Source: JALHTG01 sp964528315 (GTDB taxonomy: Archaea; Thermoproteota; Bathyarchaeia; 40CM-2-53-6; JALHTG01). From it: DNA of 5,471 nt. Each line of letters opens with the position of its first letter. Position 1 is the stretch's first letter. The stretch covers positions 1 through 5,471 of the forward strand of contig CAZGRO010000087.1 in the NCBI GenBank assembly GCA_964528315.1, read 5' to 3'. The position numbers and the translations under genes were made by a program. Positions 1 to 5,471 of the stretch are shown in pieces. A model generated the notes under the pieces. That model was not told where the DNA came from and made no database searches. It worked only from the letters and a program-made list of their open reading frames with translations.

Positions 1-678
1 GATCTGGATGAAACGCTCATAGACGCACAGCGAGGGCTGAAGGTAGCCCATGAAAAAGTCGCTGATCTCCTCCAGAGATTTCTCAGAGAGAACGAGAAGA
101 ATATTGAGAGACGAGAAATCGAAACAATCGTCAGGAGAATGGATGACGAATTCAACCGACAGATTACGTATGATCGCAATCTCTGGTGGCAGAAGATCCT
201 TGAGAAACTCGGGTACCGCAAGACCGTACCAAAACCCTTCATCAGAAGGATTACATCAGAATACTGGAAGATCTATGAAGAAGAAAGTGTTCCATATCCA
301 GATGCAATAAGCACACTAGAATACCTTAGGAAAGAGACATACAAACTCGGATTAGTGACAGATGATGATGGGACCGTGGGGTTCAAACGTCGAAGAATCC
401 TCAATCTGAGCTTCAAGGGCTTTTTTGAGGCGATAGTGGTGGCGGGAGATGAAGTTGCAGAGAGAAAACCAAGTCCCCTTCCGTTTCTCCTGATTGCAGA
501 TAAGCTTGCGACATCGCCCCATCGATGCGTTATGGTGGGAGACAAACCGTTCACAGATATCAAAGGTGGAAAGGGCGCGGGCATGATCACGATCCATATT
601 GAGCGAAGAAAATGGGTTGATTCGATTGAGGCAGACTACGAAGTGACAACTCTAGCTGAACTCAGAACACTATTGTAA
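1..678 (+). CDS. HAD-superfamily hydrolase (subfamily IA-like), N-terminus cut by window edge
   Basis: Probable cytoplasmic phosphatase or related phosphoryl-transfer hydrolase; the substrate cannot be read from the sequence. The frame is open from base 1 to the TAA at 676-678 and gives 225 visible residues. The first visible residues are DLDETL, HAD motif I, so the nucleophile Asp is visible residue 1 and the general acid/base Asp is residue 3. Family members usually have only about 5-10 residues before this motif, so little is missing and the true start is left of the window. A helical cap fills about residues 10-100, as in C1-cap HAD proteins. Motif II is VTDDDG (Thr120), motif III is Lys156 in KPSPLPF, and motif IV is GDKPFTD (Asp181, Asp186) followed by GAGM. 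All catalytic positions are present. The size fits the phosphoglycolate-phosphatase-like group, but function within this group is not predictable by eye. It is convergent with the downstream exporter and shares no obvious pathway with it. Confidence 0.9.
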   Translation, partial: DLDETLIDAQRGLKVAHEKVADLLQRFLRENEKNIERREIETIVRRMDDEFNRQITYDRNLWWQKILEKLGYRKTVPKPFIRRITSEYWKIYEEESVPYPDAISTLEYLRKETYKLGLVTDDDGTVGFKRRRILNLSFKGFFEAIVVAGDEVAERKPSPLPFLLIADKLATSPHRCVMVGDKPFTDIKGGKGAGMITIHIERRKWVDSIEADYEVTTLAELRTLL

Positions 679-688
679 GCATGGAATT

Positions 689-839
689 ATGGCCTGTACG
701 AGGAGAGCAGAAGAGGTTTTGGTTTTGACGAGCAAAGATGCGAATGCTGGACTTCCGTGCGCTACGGAGCTCTTTTGATGATCCTCACGTGGTCACCGTC
801 AAAGCTGAATTAGAAAGGCATTCAGAAGCGCCAGTGTAG
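689..839 (+). other. Possible small reading frame broken by a +1 frameshift at a T4 run (doubtful)
   Basis: This lies in the convergent gap after the HAD gene. An ATG at 689 opens 29 codons ending in ...GLPCATELF and then meets TGA at 776-778. If one T of the TTTT run at 773-776 is skipped, the frame continues for 20 more codons (DDPHVVTVKAELERHSEAPV) to TAG at 837-839, giving 49 residues. The joined product looks protein-like, with a hydrophobic strand EEVLVLTS and an amphipathic end. I do not recognise it. It may be a decayed gene remnant, a sequencing indel at a homopolymer, or chance. No convincing Shine-Dalgarno site precedes the ATG. A shorter unshifted frame, 738-839 (33 codons), covers the same second half. 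Confidence 0.15.
753..776 (+). terminator. Weak hairpin plus T4 tract downstream of the HAD gene
   Basis: The arms TCCGT (754-758) and ACGGA (764-768) pair around the loop GCGCT; one further T-G wobble pair (753/769) extends the stem. TTTT follows at 773-776. The hairpin starts 75 nt after the HAD stop, in the gap where convergent transcripts meet. Stem and T run are both short, and archaeal termination depends mainly on T-rich tracts, so this is only a candidate. Confidence 0.22.
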
Positions 840-858
840 TTTCGATGATAGTTGAAGC

Positions 859-2289
859 CTAGTTCTTAGTGAGAACGCTTCCTCGCCATAGTGAAGATAC
901 GACTGCCGTGGCCGCAATGATTGCACATATGCGAAGCGAGATACTGAAGCCGAGGAGAAAGTCCTGTACTGAGACATTCAGCTGTCCTCTCCCAATGAGC
1001 ACGATATTATGCGAGACACTACTGGTCAAGATGAAAGCGACCAGTACCATGCTTAGAGACTGCCCCAAGAATCTCATAGTTGACAGAGTGCTAGAACCCA
1101 CACCTAGTGATCCCTTTGAAACCGATCCCATCACTGCACTTGTATTCGGTGAACTGAACAGGCCATATCCTAAACCTAGTGTGGCTAGGATCAAGACTAG
1201 GGCGTATGGGGACGTATCGGCAGTTACACTAGAGAGAACCAACATGCAAATCGACATTATTGCCAACCCGATTGATACAAGTACCTTGGGTTGTATTCTG
1301 TCTGAGAGACGACCGCTGAGAGGAGAGACCGCTGTCATCAGAATGGGCTGAGAGAGCATAATCAGCCCAGCCTGATTAGGATCAAGCCTTAAGACCGCTT
1401 GCAGATACAATGACAAGAGAAACCCTATCCCAAAAGAGGAAAGATAGTTCAGGAAAGCGGTCACGTTCGAGAGAGCAAACATTCTATTCTCGGCAAACAA
1501 TCTCATATCGATAAGGGGCTGAGCTGATAACTCCTTTTCTGTATAGCAGAATAGCAAGAACGAGAGAACTCCAAGGGTCACTAGAGAGCTAAGATATTCG
1601 GAGGAGAGAAAGCCGGCCTGACTCAAGGTTATGGAGGCCAAGATTGAGAAAATCGAAGTGGTCAGGCTGGCAGCACCGAGAGCGTCGAAAGAACTCTTTT
1701 TGTCGAAACATTGAGTCTCATAAGTCTTGAAATAGCAGAGATAGGCTGCAACTAATCCGATCGGGACATTGATGTAGAATATTGATCTCCATCCGAATTG
1801 AGAGATCAAGAACCCTCCAATAACAGGGCCTAGAGACAGGCCAGCGTAGGTGGCGCCCGTCACAATTCCTATTGCCTTTCCGCGCTCTGATGAAGGAAGA
1901 ACTGATGTGAGAAAAGCCATTGAGTTCCCCGACATCATTGATGTACCTATGCCTTGAACGAGTCTGGCAAAGATCAATTGATACAGTGAGATCGACAGAC
2001 CGGAAATCACTGAAGCGAATGTGAAGACTAAGACTCCTGTCAACAGAAGGATTCTTCTTCCTCGGATATCCCCAATCCTACCGAAAACGAGAAGAAAGGT
2101 CGTCAGGGCAACAAGGTACGCAATCGATATCCAAGAGAGCAATATCAGTCCACCTCCAAAATCAGCTCCAATAAGCGGAATCGCTAGAGTCGTAGCACTG
2201 CTATCAAACGGGGTCATGAATGATCCGAGAGTCGTCACAACGAGGACGAGTTTCTGGTTTGCCACATCTCTTGACGAGGGTTCACTCAT
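859..2289 (-). CDS. MFS multidrug/solute exporter, DHA2 (EmrB/QacA, 14-TMS) family
   Basis: Integral membrane protein of 476 residues, expected to export small molecules by proton antiport; the substrate is unknown. The hydrophobicity pattern supports about 14 membrane helices from residue 13 to residue 467. DHA2 features in order are: a helix-1 segment with an acidic residue (FMTPFDSSATTLAIP, Asp29); MFS motif A GRIGDIRGRR (70-79); ARLVQGIG (108-115), resembling motif B; motif C GATYAGLSLGPVIGG (145-159), the antiporter signature; GWRSIFYINVPIG (166-178), typical of DHA2; a second motif-A-like loop GRLSDRIQPK (326-335); and the C-terminal SSPNTSAVMGSV (379-390) and STLSTMRFLGQS (400-411). 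Length is normal and no motif is broken. The ATG at 2289 gives a usual short polar N-terminus (MSEPSSRD) but has no clear Shine-Dalgarno site. It follows pmbA on the same strand after 81 bp, so co-transcription is possible. An inverted repeat lies 35-49 bp upstream of the start. No regulator gene adjoins it. Confidence 0.93.
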   Translation of the reverse strand: MSEPSSRDVANQKLVLVVTTLGSFMTPFDSSATTLAIPLIGADFGGGLILLSWISIAYLVALTTFLLVFGRIGDIRGRRILLLTGVLVFTFASVISGLSISLYQLIFARLVQGIGTSMMSGNSMAFLTSVLPSSERGKAIGIVTGATYAGLSLGPVIGGFLISQFGWRSIFYINVPIGLVAAYLCYFKTYETQCFDKKSSFDALGAASLTTSIFSILASITLSQAGFLSSEYLSSLVTLGVLSFLLFCYTEKELSAQPLIDMRLFAENRMFALSNVTAFLNYLSSFGIGFLLSLYLQAVLRLDPNQAGLIMLSQPILMTAVSPLSGRLSDRIQPKVLVSIGLAIMSICMLVLSSVTADTSPYALVLILATLGLGYGLFSSPNTSAVMGSVSKGSLGVGSSTLSTMRFLGQSLSMVLVAFILTSSVSHNIVLIGRGQLNVSVQDFLLGFSISLRICAIIAATAVVSSLWRGSVLTKN

Positions 2290-2323
2290 GGAGAATCAAT
2301 TCTAGGAACTATCCATGAAGACA

Positions 2324-2338
2324 ACGGTATCCTACCGT
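2324..2338. promoter_or_regulatory. 15-bp inverted repeat upstream of the exporter gene (candidate operator)
   Basis: The sequence ACGGTATCCTACCGT has perfect 6-bp arms (ACGGTA/TACCGT) around a 3-bp centre. It lies 35-49 bp upstream of the exporter ATG and 32 bp past the pmbA stop. Drug-exporter genes are often controlled by repressors that bind short palindromes, and this distance would overlap an archaeal core promoter. The loop is too short to make it a convincing terminator hairpin. No clear TATA box is seen nearby. Its role is inferred from position and symmetry only. Confidence 0.3.
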
Positions 2339-2341
2339 ATC

Positions 2342-2361
2342 AGAAGAAGAAAAGGGAGAGG
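2342..2361 (-). terminator. Pyrimidine/T-rich tract after pmbA (candidate archaeal terminator)
   Basis: On the coding strand, 20 consecutive pyrimidines begin 10 nt after the pmbA stop codon. They include a TTTT run followed by CTTCTTCT. Archaeal RNA polymerase can stop at T-rich non-template tracts without a hairpin, so this could end the tldD-pmbA transcript or attenuate it before the exporter. The tract is interrupted by C residues, which weakens the case. Confidence 0.25.
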
Positions 2362-2370
2362 TTCCAAGTC

Positions 2371-3741
2371 CTATTGTTCACTTACGCCCGTAAAGCGTAG
2401 CTTGGCGACTTTCACAGGAGAAACCGTAGCCAGCTGCTGTCTCTCCTGGTCCTTTCCAACCATCTGTGTTCCTTTGTAGACATCCAGGAAGCTGTCCGTG
2501 AACCTGAGATTTCTGACGGGCTTAGTTAACTCACCGTTCTCAATTAGAAACGTTCCATCTCTAGTCAACCCAGTCAGGATCATCCGCGGTTGATTCACGG
2601 TTCTCACATAATGGAATCTTGAAACATATACGCCATACCTAGTCTCCTTGATCATCTCCTCTTCGGAGGCTTGCCCTGGCGCCAAAACCATGTTTATCAG
2701 ATCTGGGCCCGCACCAAAAGCCTCAAAGAACGGAACCAGGGCATGGCCTGTGCTGGTTTTCTCCTCCTTTCCAGCCGTATAGGAATCGTAGCATATACTG
2801 TTCTCATCCACAAAGCCATTCTTCACTAATGTCAACGCTCGTTTGGGGACCCCTTCGCCATCAACAGGCGTCACGTAGAGTGTCGACGTGTCCCTTGCGT
2901 CATCTTTCAGATTGAACTTTTCATCAAAGACCTGTTTGCCCAAGTTATGTCTGACGAAGGAAGTTCCGTCTTGGAACCAAGAGCCGAGGAAGCCGTTGCT
3001 GACATAGGATAGAGAGAGGGAGACTGCGTCAGGAGCCAGCAGAGCCTCATATTCGCCCGGTTCCAAACGAATTGGCTGAAGACTCTTCACAGATTTCTCA
3101 GCTGCTTTCTCAGCAACCTTGTCAACATTGATTTCTTTCATACTTCTTCCAAAGGCTGAGTAGTAGCCATGTCCCTCAGAACCTTGCCTCTCAGATATCA
3201 CCGTGACAGCCATCTGTGCAAGAGAAACCTGTGCCTTCGCGTCAACTCCTAAGCTGTTTGAGACTGCGAAGCTGGCAGAGCCTGTCATGTAAGAACCTGC
3301 GACCGCTTTGACGAGGGCAGCCTTCTCGTGTGCAATCTGGATTGCACGTTTCGCGTTTTCAGCTCTCGAGTTCGGGTCGCAATTCGCAGTCCTCCTGTCA
3401 AACGTTGCCTTTAGAGGAGTGTATTTCCTTGGTTCAGGCAGGCTCTTGAAAAGTTGGTTCGGTGGCGAGACTCGGGCTATCTTGATCGCGCTGCCTACCG
3501 CGGCCTCTATTGATAATGGATCGAATGAGTCTATTGTTGCATCTCCTATCTTTCTGTTGAGGACCACTCGAACCTTCAGCCCGTCTCTGTGAGTTGCCAC
3601 GTTCTGGTGGATCTGAGAGTTTGCGAATCTTGTGAGATCCTCGATCCATGTGAACGTCGTAGCCTGTGCCTGATCAGCGCCTTTCCTTGTTGCCAGTTTC
3701 GTAGCTTTTCGTGCTGCTTCTGAGAGAGCTTCAAGAGACAT
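2371..3741 (-). CDS. pmbA: TldE/PmbA family subunit of the TldD/TldE protease
   Basis: 456 residues, normal for PmbA/TldE. In the family, TldE pairs with TldD to form a cytoplasmic protease; in E. coli the pair trims the microcin B17 leader and degrades the unfolded antitoxin CcdA. As expected for TldE, there is no HExxxH, so it probably helps form the substrate cleft rather than catalysing. The N-terminal half (about 1-220) has the helical opening (LSEAARKATKLATRKGADQAQ) and a strand-rich domain (SNSLGVDAKAQVSLAQMAVT, 161-180). The C-terminal half starts near EPGEYEALLAPDAV (227-240) and carries TPVDGEGVPKRALTLVKNGFV (291-311) and GLTRDGTFLIENGELTKPVRNLRFTDS (391-417), both typical of the family. 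The ATG at 3741 is fixed by a strong Shine-Dalgarno GGAGGG 7 nt upstream, which overlaps the tldD stop. The gap to tldD is 12 bp, so the two are co-transcribed and probably translationally coupled. No damage is seen. Confidence 0.93.
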   Translation of the reverse strand: MSLEALSEAARKATKLATRKGADQAQATTFTWIEDLTRFANSQIHQNVATHRDGLKVRVVLNRKIGDATIDSFDPLSIEAAVGSAIKIARVSPPNQLFKSLPEPRKYTPLKATFDRRTANCDPNSRAENAKRAIQIAHEKAALVKAVAGSYMTGSASFAVSNSLGVDAKAQVSLAQMAVTVISERQGSEGHGYYSAFGRSMKEINVDKVAEKAAEKSVKSLQPIRLEPGEYEALLAPDAVSLSLSYVSNGFLGSWFQDGTSFVRHNLGKQVFDEKFNLKDDARDTSTLYVTPVDGEGVPKRALTLVKNGFVDENSICYDSYTAGKEEKTSTGHALVPFFEAFGAGPDLINMVLAPGQASEEEMIKETRYGVYVSRFHYVRTVNQPRMILTGLTRDGTFLIENGELTKPVRNLRFTDSFLDVYKGTQMVGKDQERQQLATVSPVKVAKLRFTGVSEQ

Positions 3742-3748
3742 TTGGTTT

Positions 3749-3754
3749 CCCTCC
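3749..3754 (-). promoter_or_regulatory. Shine-Dalgarno site for pmbA, overlapping the tldD stop codon
   Basis: GGAGGG on the minus strand stands 7 nt before the pmbA ATG. Its first base is also the last base of the tldD TAG stop (3754-3756). A ribosome finishing tldD would sit directly on this site, which suggests translational coupling and balanced amounts of the two subunits. It also supports the ATG at 3741 as the true start. Confidence 0.8.
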
Positions 3755-5214
3755 TATGCTATTCCGACGCGTATATTGCGGAACCTGGCTGTTGAAACTC
3801 CATGTCCAACGTACATGACCTGCGAGGGAACGCCTTTGCCGCACGTTGGTGTGCCATGCATGTGCCAATCATCTTTGGACACGGCGTCGCAGCTACCCCA
3901 GAACTGATGTGTTATTCCTGTGTAAGTGGCTTGCTTGATCATCTTCTCCTTACTTCCGTTCTTGATGAGCCACGCAGCCTCTGTCCCAAATGCAAAGTTC
4001 AGTCGCCTGTCATCGATGCTCCAAGACTTGTTGGTCAGCATTAGTATGCCATCTTGGGTATCCCTGATGAGCTCTTCAACCTTCCAATCTCCTGGAAGAA
4101 GGTTTATGTTTGACATCCGAACGATCGGCATCGCAAGCGGGGAGTCAGCTCGCATTCCGCCGCTGCTTCCTTGTTTGAGATTCAGGAAGGCGGCAGTTTC
4201 GCGCGAGCTTTGGTAGTTGATGAATAGGCCTTCCTTGATCAAGGGTACGTTTCTTGCTTGAACGCCTTCATCATCATAGGCATACGTTCCTAAGCCCCCA
4301 GGTGTCGTAGCGTCAGCTGAAATATCCACTTTCGGAGATCCATATCTGAAGCTTCCAAGCTTGTCAGTAGTCAGGAAGCTTGTCCCTGCGTAGTCGGCTT
4401 CCATTCCTAGGGCTCGGTCAAGTTCCGTGGGATGGCCACAGCTTTCGTGGACCTGTAATGCGAGCTGGTCTCCTGCAATGAGAATAGTGGTGGTGGTTGA
4501 AGGGCACTTGTCAGCCGAGAGCAGATGAATTGCTTCTTTCGCAACCTCGCTCGCGTGGCCGGCCAGATCCAGCGATTCGAAGAACTCGTACCCTGCAGTG
4601 TTGAAGTTTCCCCTGAACGATGCGGGATACGATCGAACCTGCACATCTCCGCTCTGTATGGCTGTGGCCGATACGCCTCCACCACACCATACAATAGTCT
4701 GATCTGTCCTTGCGCCTTCGCTGCTCAGGAACAACTTTCGCTCCTTATGAGCGCGGAAGAAACTTGACGAGGTTTTAATCAACTCAGTCGATTCTGCCGC
4801 TGCAGCCCGTTCGGCAACCCTCAAAGCCTCAATCTTCTTGTCGAGAGAGATCTTGAAGGGATCTTTCTTGATAGGAGTTGAATACTTCGCCCTCTTCGGT
4901 GGAGCTGGGCTCAGCTTCACATCGCTCTTCTTCGCTCTTGCACTAGCCAAAGCGACCTTGAAAGCCTTCTTCGCTGTCTCAATCACAGAAGGCCGTTTCA
5001 ATACCGTTGTCCCAGCGAACCCCCATGCCCCTTTGGCTATCACTCTGACCCCGATTCCTGAGGAAGCGCCTTTCCGAATCTCTTCTGGAACACCTTTCTT
5101 TACGTGAAGATTCTCAGTCTCAATCTCGATGTATCGCACATCTGCGTATGAGACTCCTAGTTTCTGAACAGCCTGAAGAGCCAACCTCGGAAGATCTTCA
5201 TTCATCGCTAGCAT
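3754..5214 (-). CDS. tldD: TldD zinc metalloprotease, catalytic subunit of TldD/TldE
   Basis: 486 residues from the first ATG, usual length for TldD. It is the catalytic partner of TldE/PmbA in a cytoplasmic peptidase that degrades or processes unfolded peptides. The zinc site is visible: HESCGH (residues 256-261) is the HExxxH motif with His256, Glu257 and His261, and Cys458 in TPTCGKG near the C-terminus matches the distal cysteine ligand known from E. coli TldD. Other family marks are GVRVIAKGAWGFAGT (55-69), TYAYDDEG (310-317) and the C-terminal TARFRNIRVG (475-484). A Lys-rich stretch (about 95-128, KKSDVKLSPAPPKRAK onward) links the N-terminal part to the rest. The start is uncertain: ATG at 5214 (MLAMNED) or at 5205 (MNEDLP). 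The second has an upstream GGGG and matches usual TldD N-termini better, while the TATA-like box allows either. It is the first gene of an operon with pmbA 12 bp downstream. All key residues are intact. Confidence 0.94.
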   Translation of the reverse strand: MLAMNEDLPRLALQAVQKLGVSYADVRYIEIETENLHVKKGVPEEIRKGASSGIGVRVIAKGAWGFAGTTVLKRPSVIETAKKAFKVALASARAKKSDVKLSPAPPKRAKYSTPIKKDPFKISLDKKIEALRVAERAAAAESTELIKTSSSFFRAHKERKLFLSSEGARTDQTIVWCGGGVSATAIQSGDVQVRSYPASFRGNFNTAGYEFFESLDLAGHASEVAKEAIHLLSADKCPSTTTTILIAGDQLALQVHESCGHPTELDRALGMEADYAGTSFLTTDKLGSFRYGSPKVDISADATTPGGLGTYAYDDEGVQARNVPLIKEGLFINYQSSRETAAFLNLKQGSSGGMRADSPLAMPIVRMSNINLLPGDWKVEELIRDTQDGILMLTNKSWSIDDRRLNFAFGTEAAWLIKNGSKEKMIKQATYTGITHQFWGSCDAVSKDDWHMHGTPTCGKGVPSQVMYVGHGVSTARFRNIRVGIA

Positions 5215-5242
5215 CCCCGAATTGAGATGTTTCCGCCCTCAG

Positions 5243-5248
5243 TTTAAA
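5243..5248 (-). promoter_or_regulatory. TATA-like box for the tldD-pmbA operon
   Basis: TTTAAA is centred about 31 nt upstream of the first tldD ATG (5214) and about 40 nt upstream of the second (5205). Archaeal TATA boxes are centred roughly 26-27 nt before transcription starts, which would place the start near 5219, about 5 or 14 nt before the two possible start codons. That predicts a leaderless or very short-leader mRNA. No clear purine-rich BRE precedes the box, and a 6-bp AT-rich match can arise by chance. Confidence 0.4.
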
Positions 5249-5471
5249 TGCCTTACGTGCGACTGCCAGCGCGCGCCTCTTGCGAAACTGGTCGATAGTG
5301 TCTGTTGGCCTCTCCTTATGTGTGGGAAGAATGTGAGCCGTCGTTTCTTTTTCTGGTCTGGGGAAGCCTGTTCTTGTTGTGTTGGCAGACCTGCTTTGGC
5401 TTCGTGGAGGCTACGTGTGCGTTGACGATGCTGATGTATGCTTCTGTAGGCCTTGGTAATACCTCGTGGCT
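5249..5471. other. G+T-rich stretch upstream of tldD, no supported gene
   Basis: I find no recognisable gene here. The plus strand from 5281 to 5460 is about 68% G+T by hand count (123 of 180), unlike the coding parts of the window. Several frames are open by chance or design. On the minus strand 76 codons run in from the window edge to a TGA at 5239-5241; they are rich in Gln, His and Arg (for example KKKRRLTFFPHIRRGQQ) and could be the C-terminus of a gene lying to the right. On the plus strand 67 codons are open at 5222-5425. Neither shows a domain, and the minus frame would overlap the tldD TATA-like box. Confidence 0.3.

Noticed and set aside
1..4. The window begins with GATC, which could suggest a cloning junction.
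   Set aside because: The HAD reading frame runs straight from base 1 with its motif I intact, so this is just where the window was cut; a 4-base match carries no weight.
786..791. CACGTG palindrome in the convergent gap.
   Set aside because: Six-base palindromes are frequent by chance, and a site between two gene ends has no promoter to control.
681..839. A frame from ATG 681 through an in-frame TGA at 726-728 to TAG 839, as in a small selenoprotein.
   Set aside because: The context shows no selenoprotein family, no SECIS-like stem was found, and the first segment (MELWPVRGEQKRFWF) looks random. The frameshift reading of the same stretch is at least as good.
869..1351. A 160-codon open frame on the plus strand inside the exporter gene.
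   Set aside because: It is antisense to a protein with intact DHA2 motifs, and its translation has no domain or hydrophobic pattern. It is a shadow frame.
3308..3592. A 94-codon plus-strand frame within pmbA, and similar antisense frames within tldD.
   Set aside because: Both host genes are full length with family motifs. These frames have no own start signals or recognisable domains.
5222..5425. A 67-codon plus-strand frame rich in Cys, Trp and Arg, divergent from tldD.
   Set aside because: The composition follows from the G+T-rich DNA, there is no metal-binding Cys spacing that convinces, no Shine-Dalgarno site, and its start would lie inside the tldD promoter region.

Overview
The window most likely comes from an archaeal chromosome, or an archaeal contig from a metagenome. 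This is an inference from three things. The TldD/TldE pair looks like archaeal-type proteins. A TTTAAA box lies about 31 nt upstream of the tldD start, which fits a TATA-box promoter with a nearly leaderless mRNA. Arginine is often encoded by AGA/AGG. No rRNA, tRNA, CRISPR array, insertion sequence or phage gene is visible, so the lineage cannot be fixed more precisely.

Layout from left to right. Positions 1-678 (+) hold a HAD-superfamily phosphatase-like hydrolase whose first few residues lie outside the window. Positions 679-858 are a convergent intergenic gap with a weak hairpin and a possible frameshifted small reading frame. Positions 859-2289 (-) encode a 14-helix MFS exporter of the DHA2 (EmrB/QacA) type. 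Positions 2290-2370 are a short gap with a pyrimidine tract after pmbA and a 15-bp inverted repeat upstream of the exporter. Positions 2371-3741 (-) encode the TldE/PmbA subunit and 3754-5214 (-) encode the TldD metalloprotease. Positions 5215-5471 hold the probable tldD promoter and a G+T-rich stretch with no gene that can be defended.

How the genes work together. tldD and pmbA are clearly one operon: the gap is 12 bp, and a strong Shine-Dalgarno site overlaps the tldD stop codon. Their products are expected to form the cytoplasmic TldD/TldE zinc protease that degrades or trims unfolded peptides, with the catalytic HExxxH and distal Cys in TldD only. The exporter lies downstream on the same strand after 81 bp and could be a third cistron or be expressed separately. 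A peptide-maturation-plus-export link, like that of TldD/E in microcin B17 biosynthesis, is possible, but no precursor peptide or modifying enzyme is visible. The HAD gene is convergent to this block and looks unrelated. No clearly new system was found; the oddities are in the intergenic regions.
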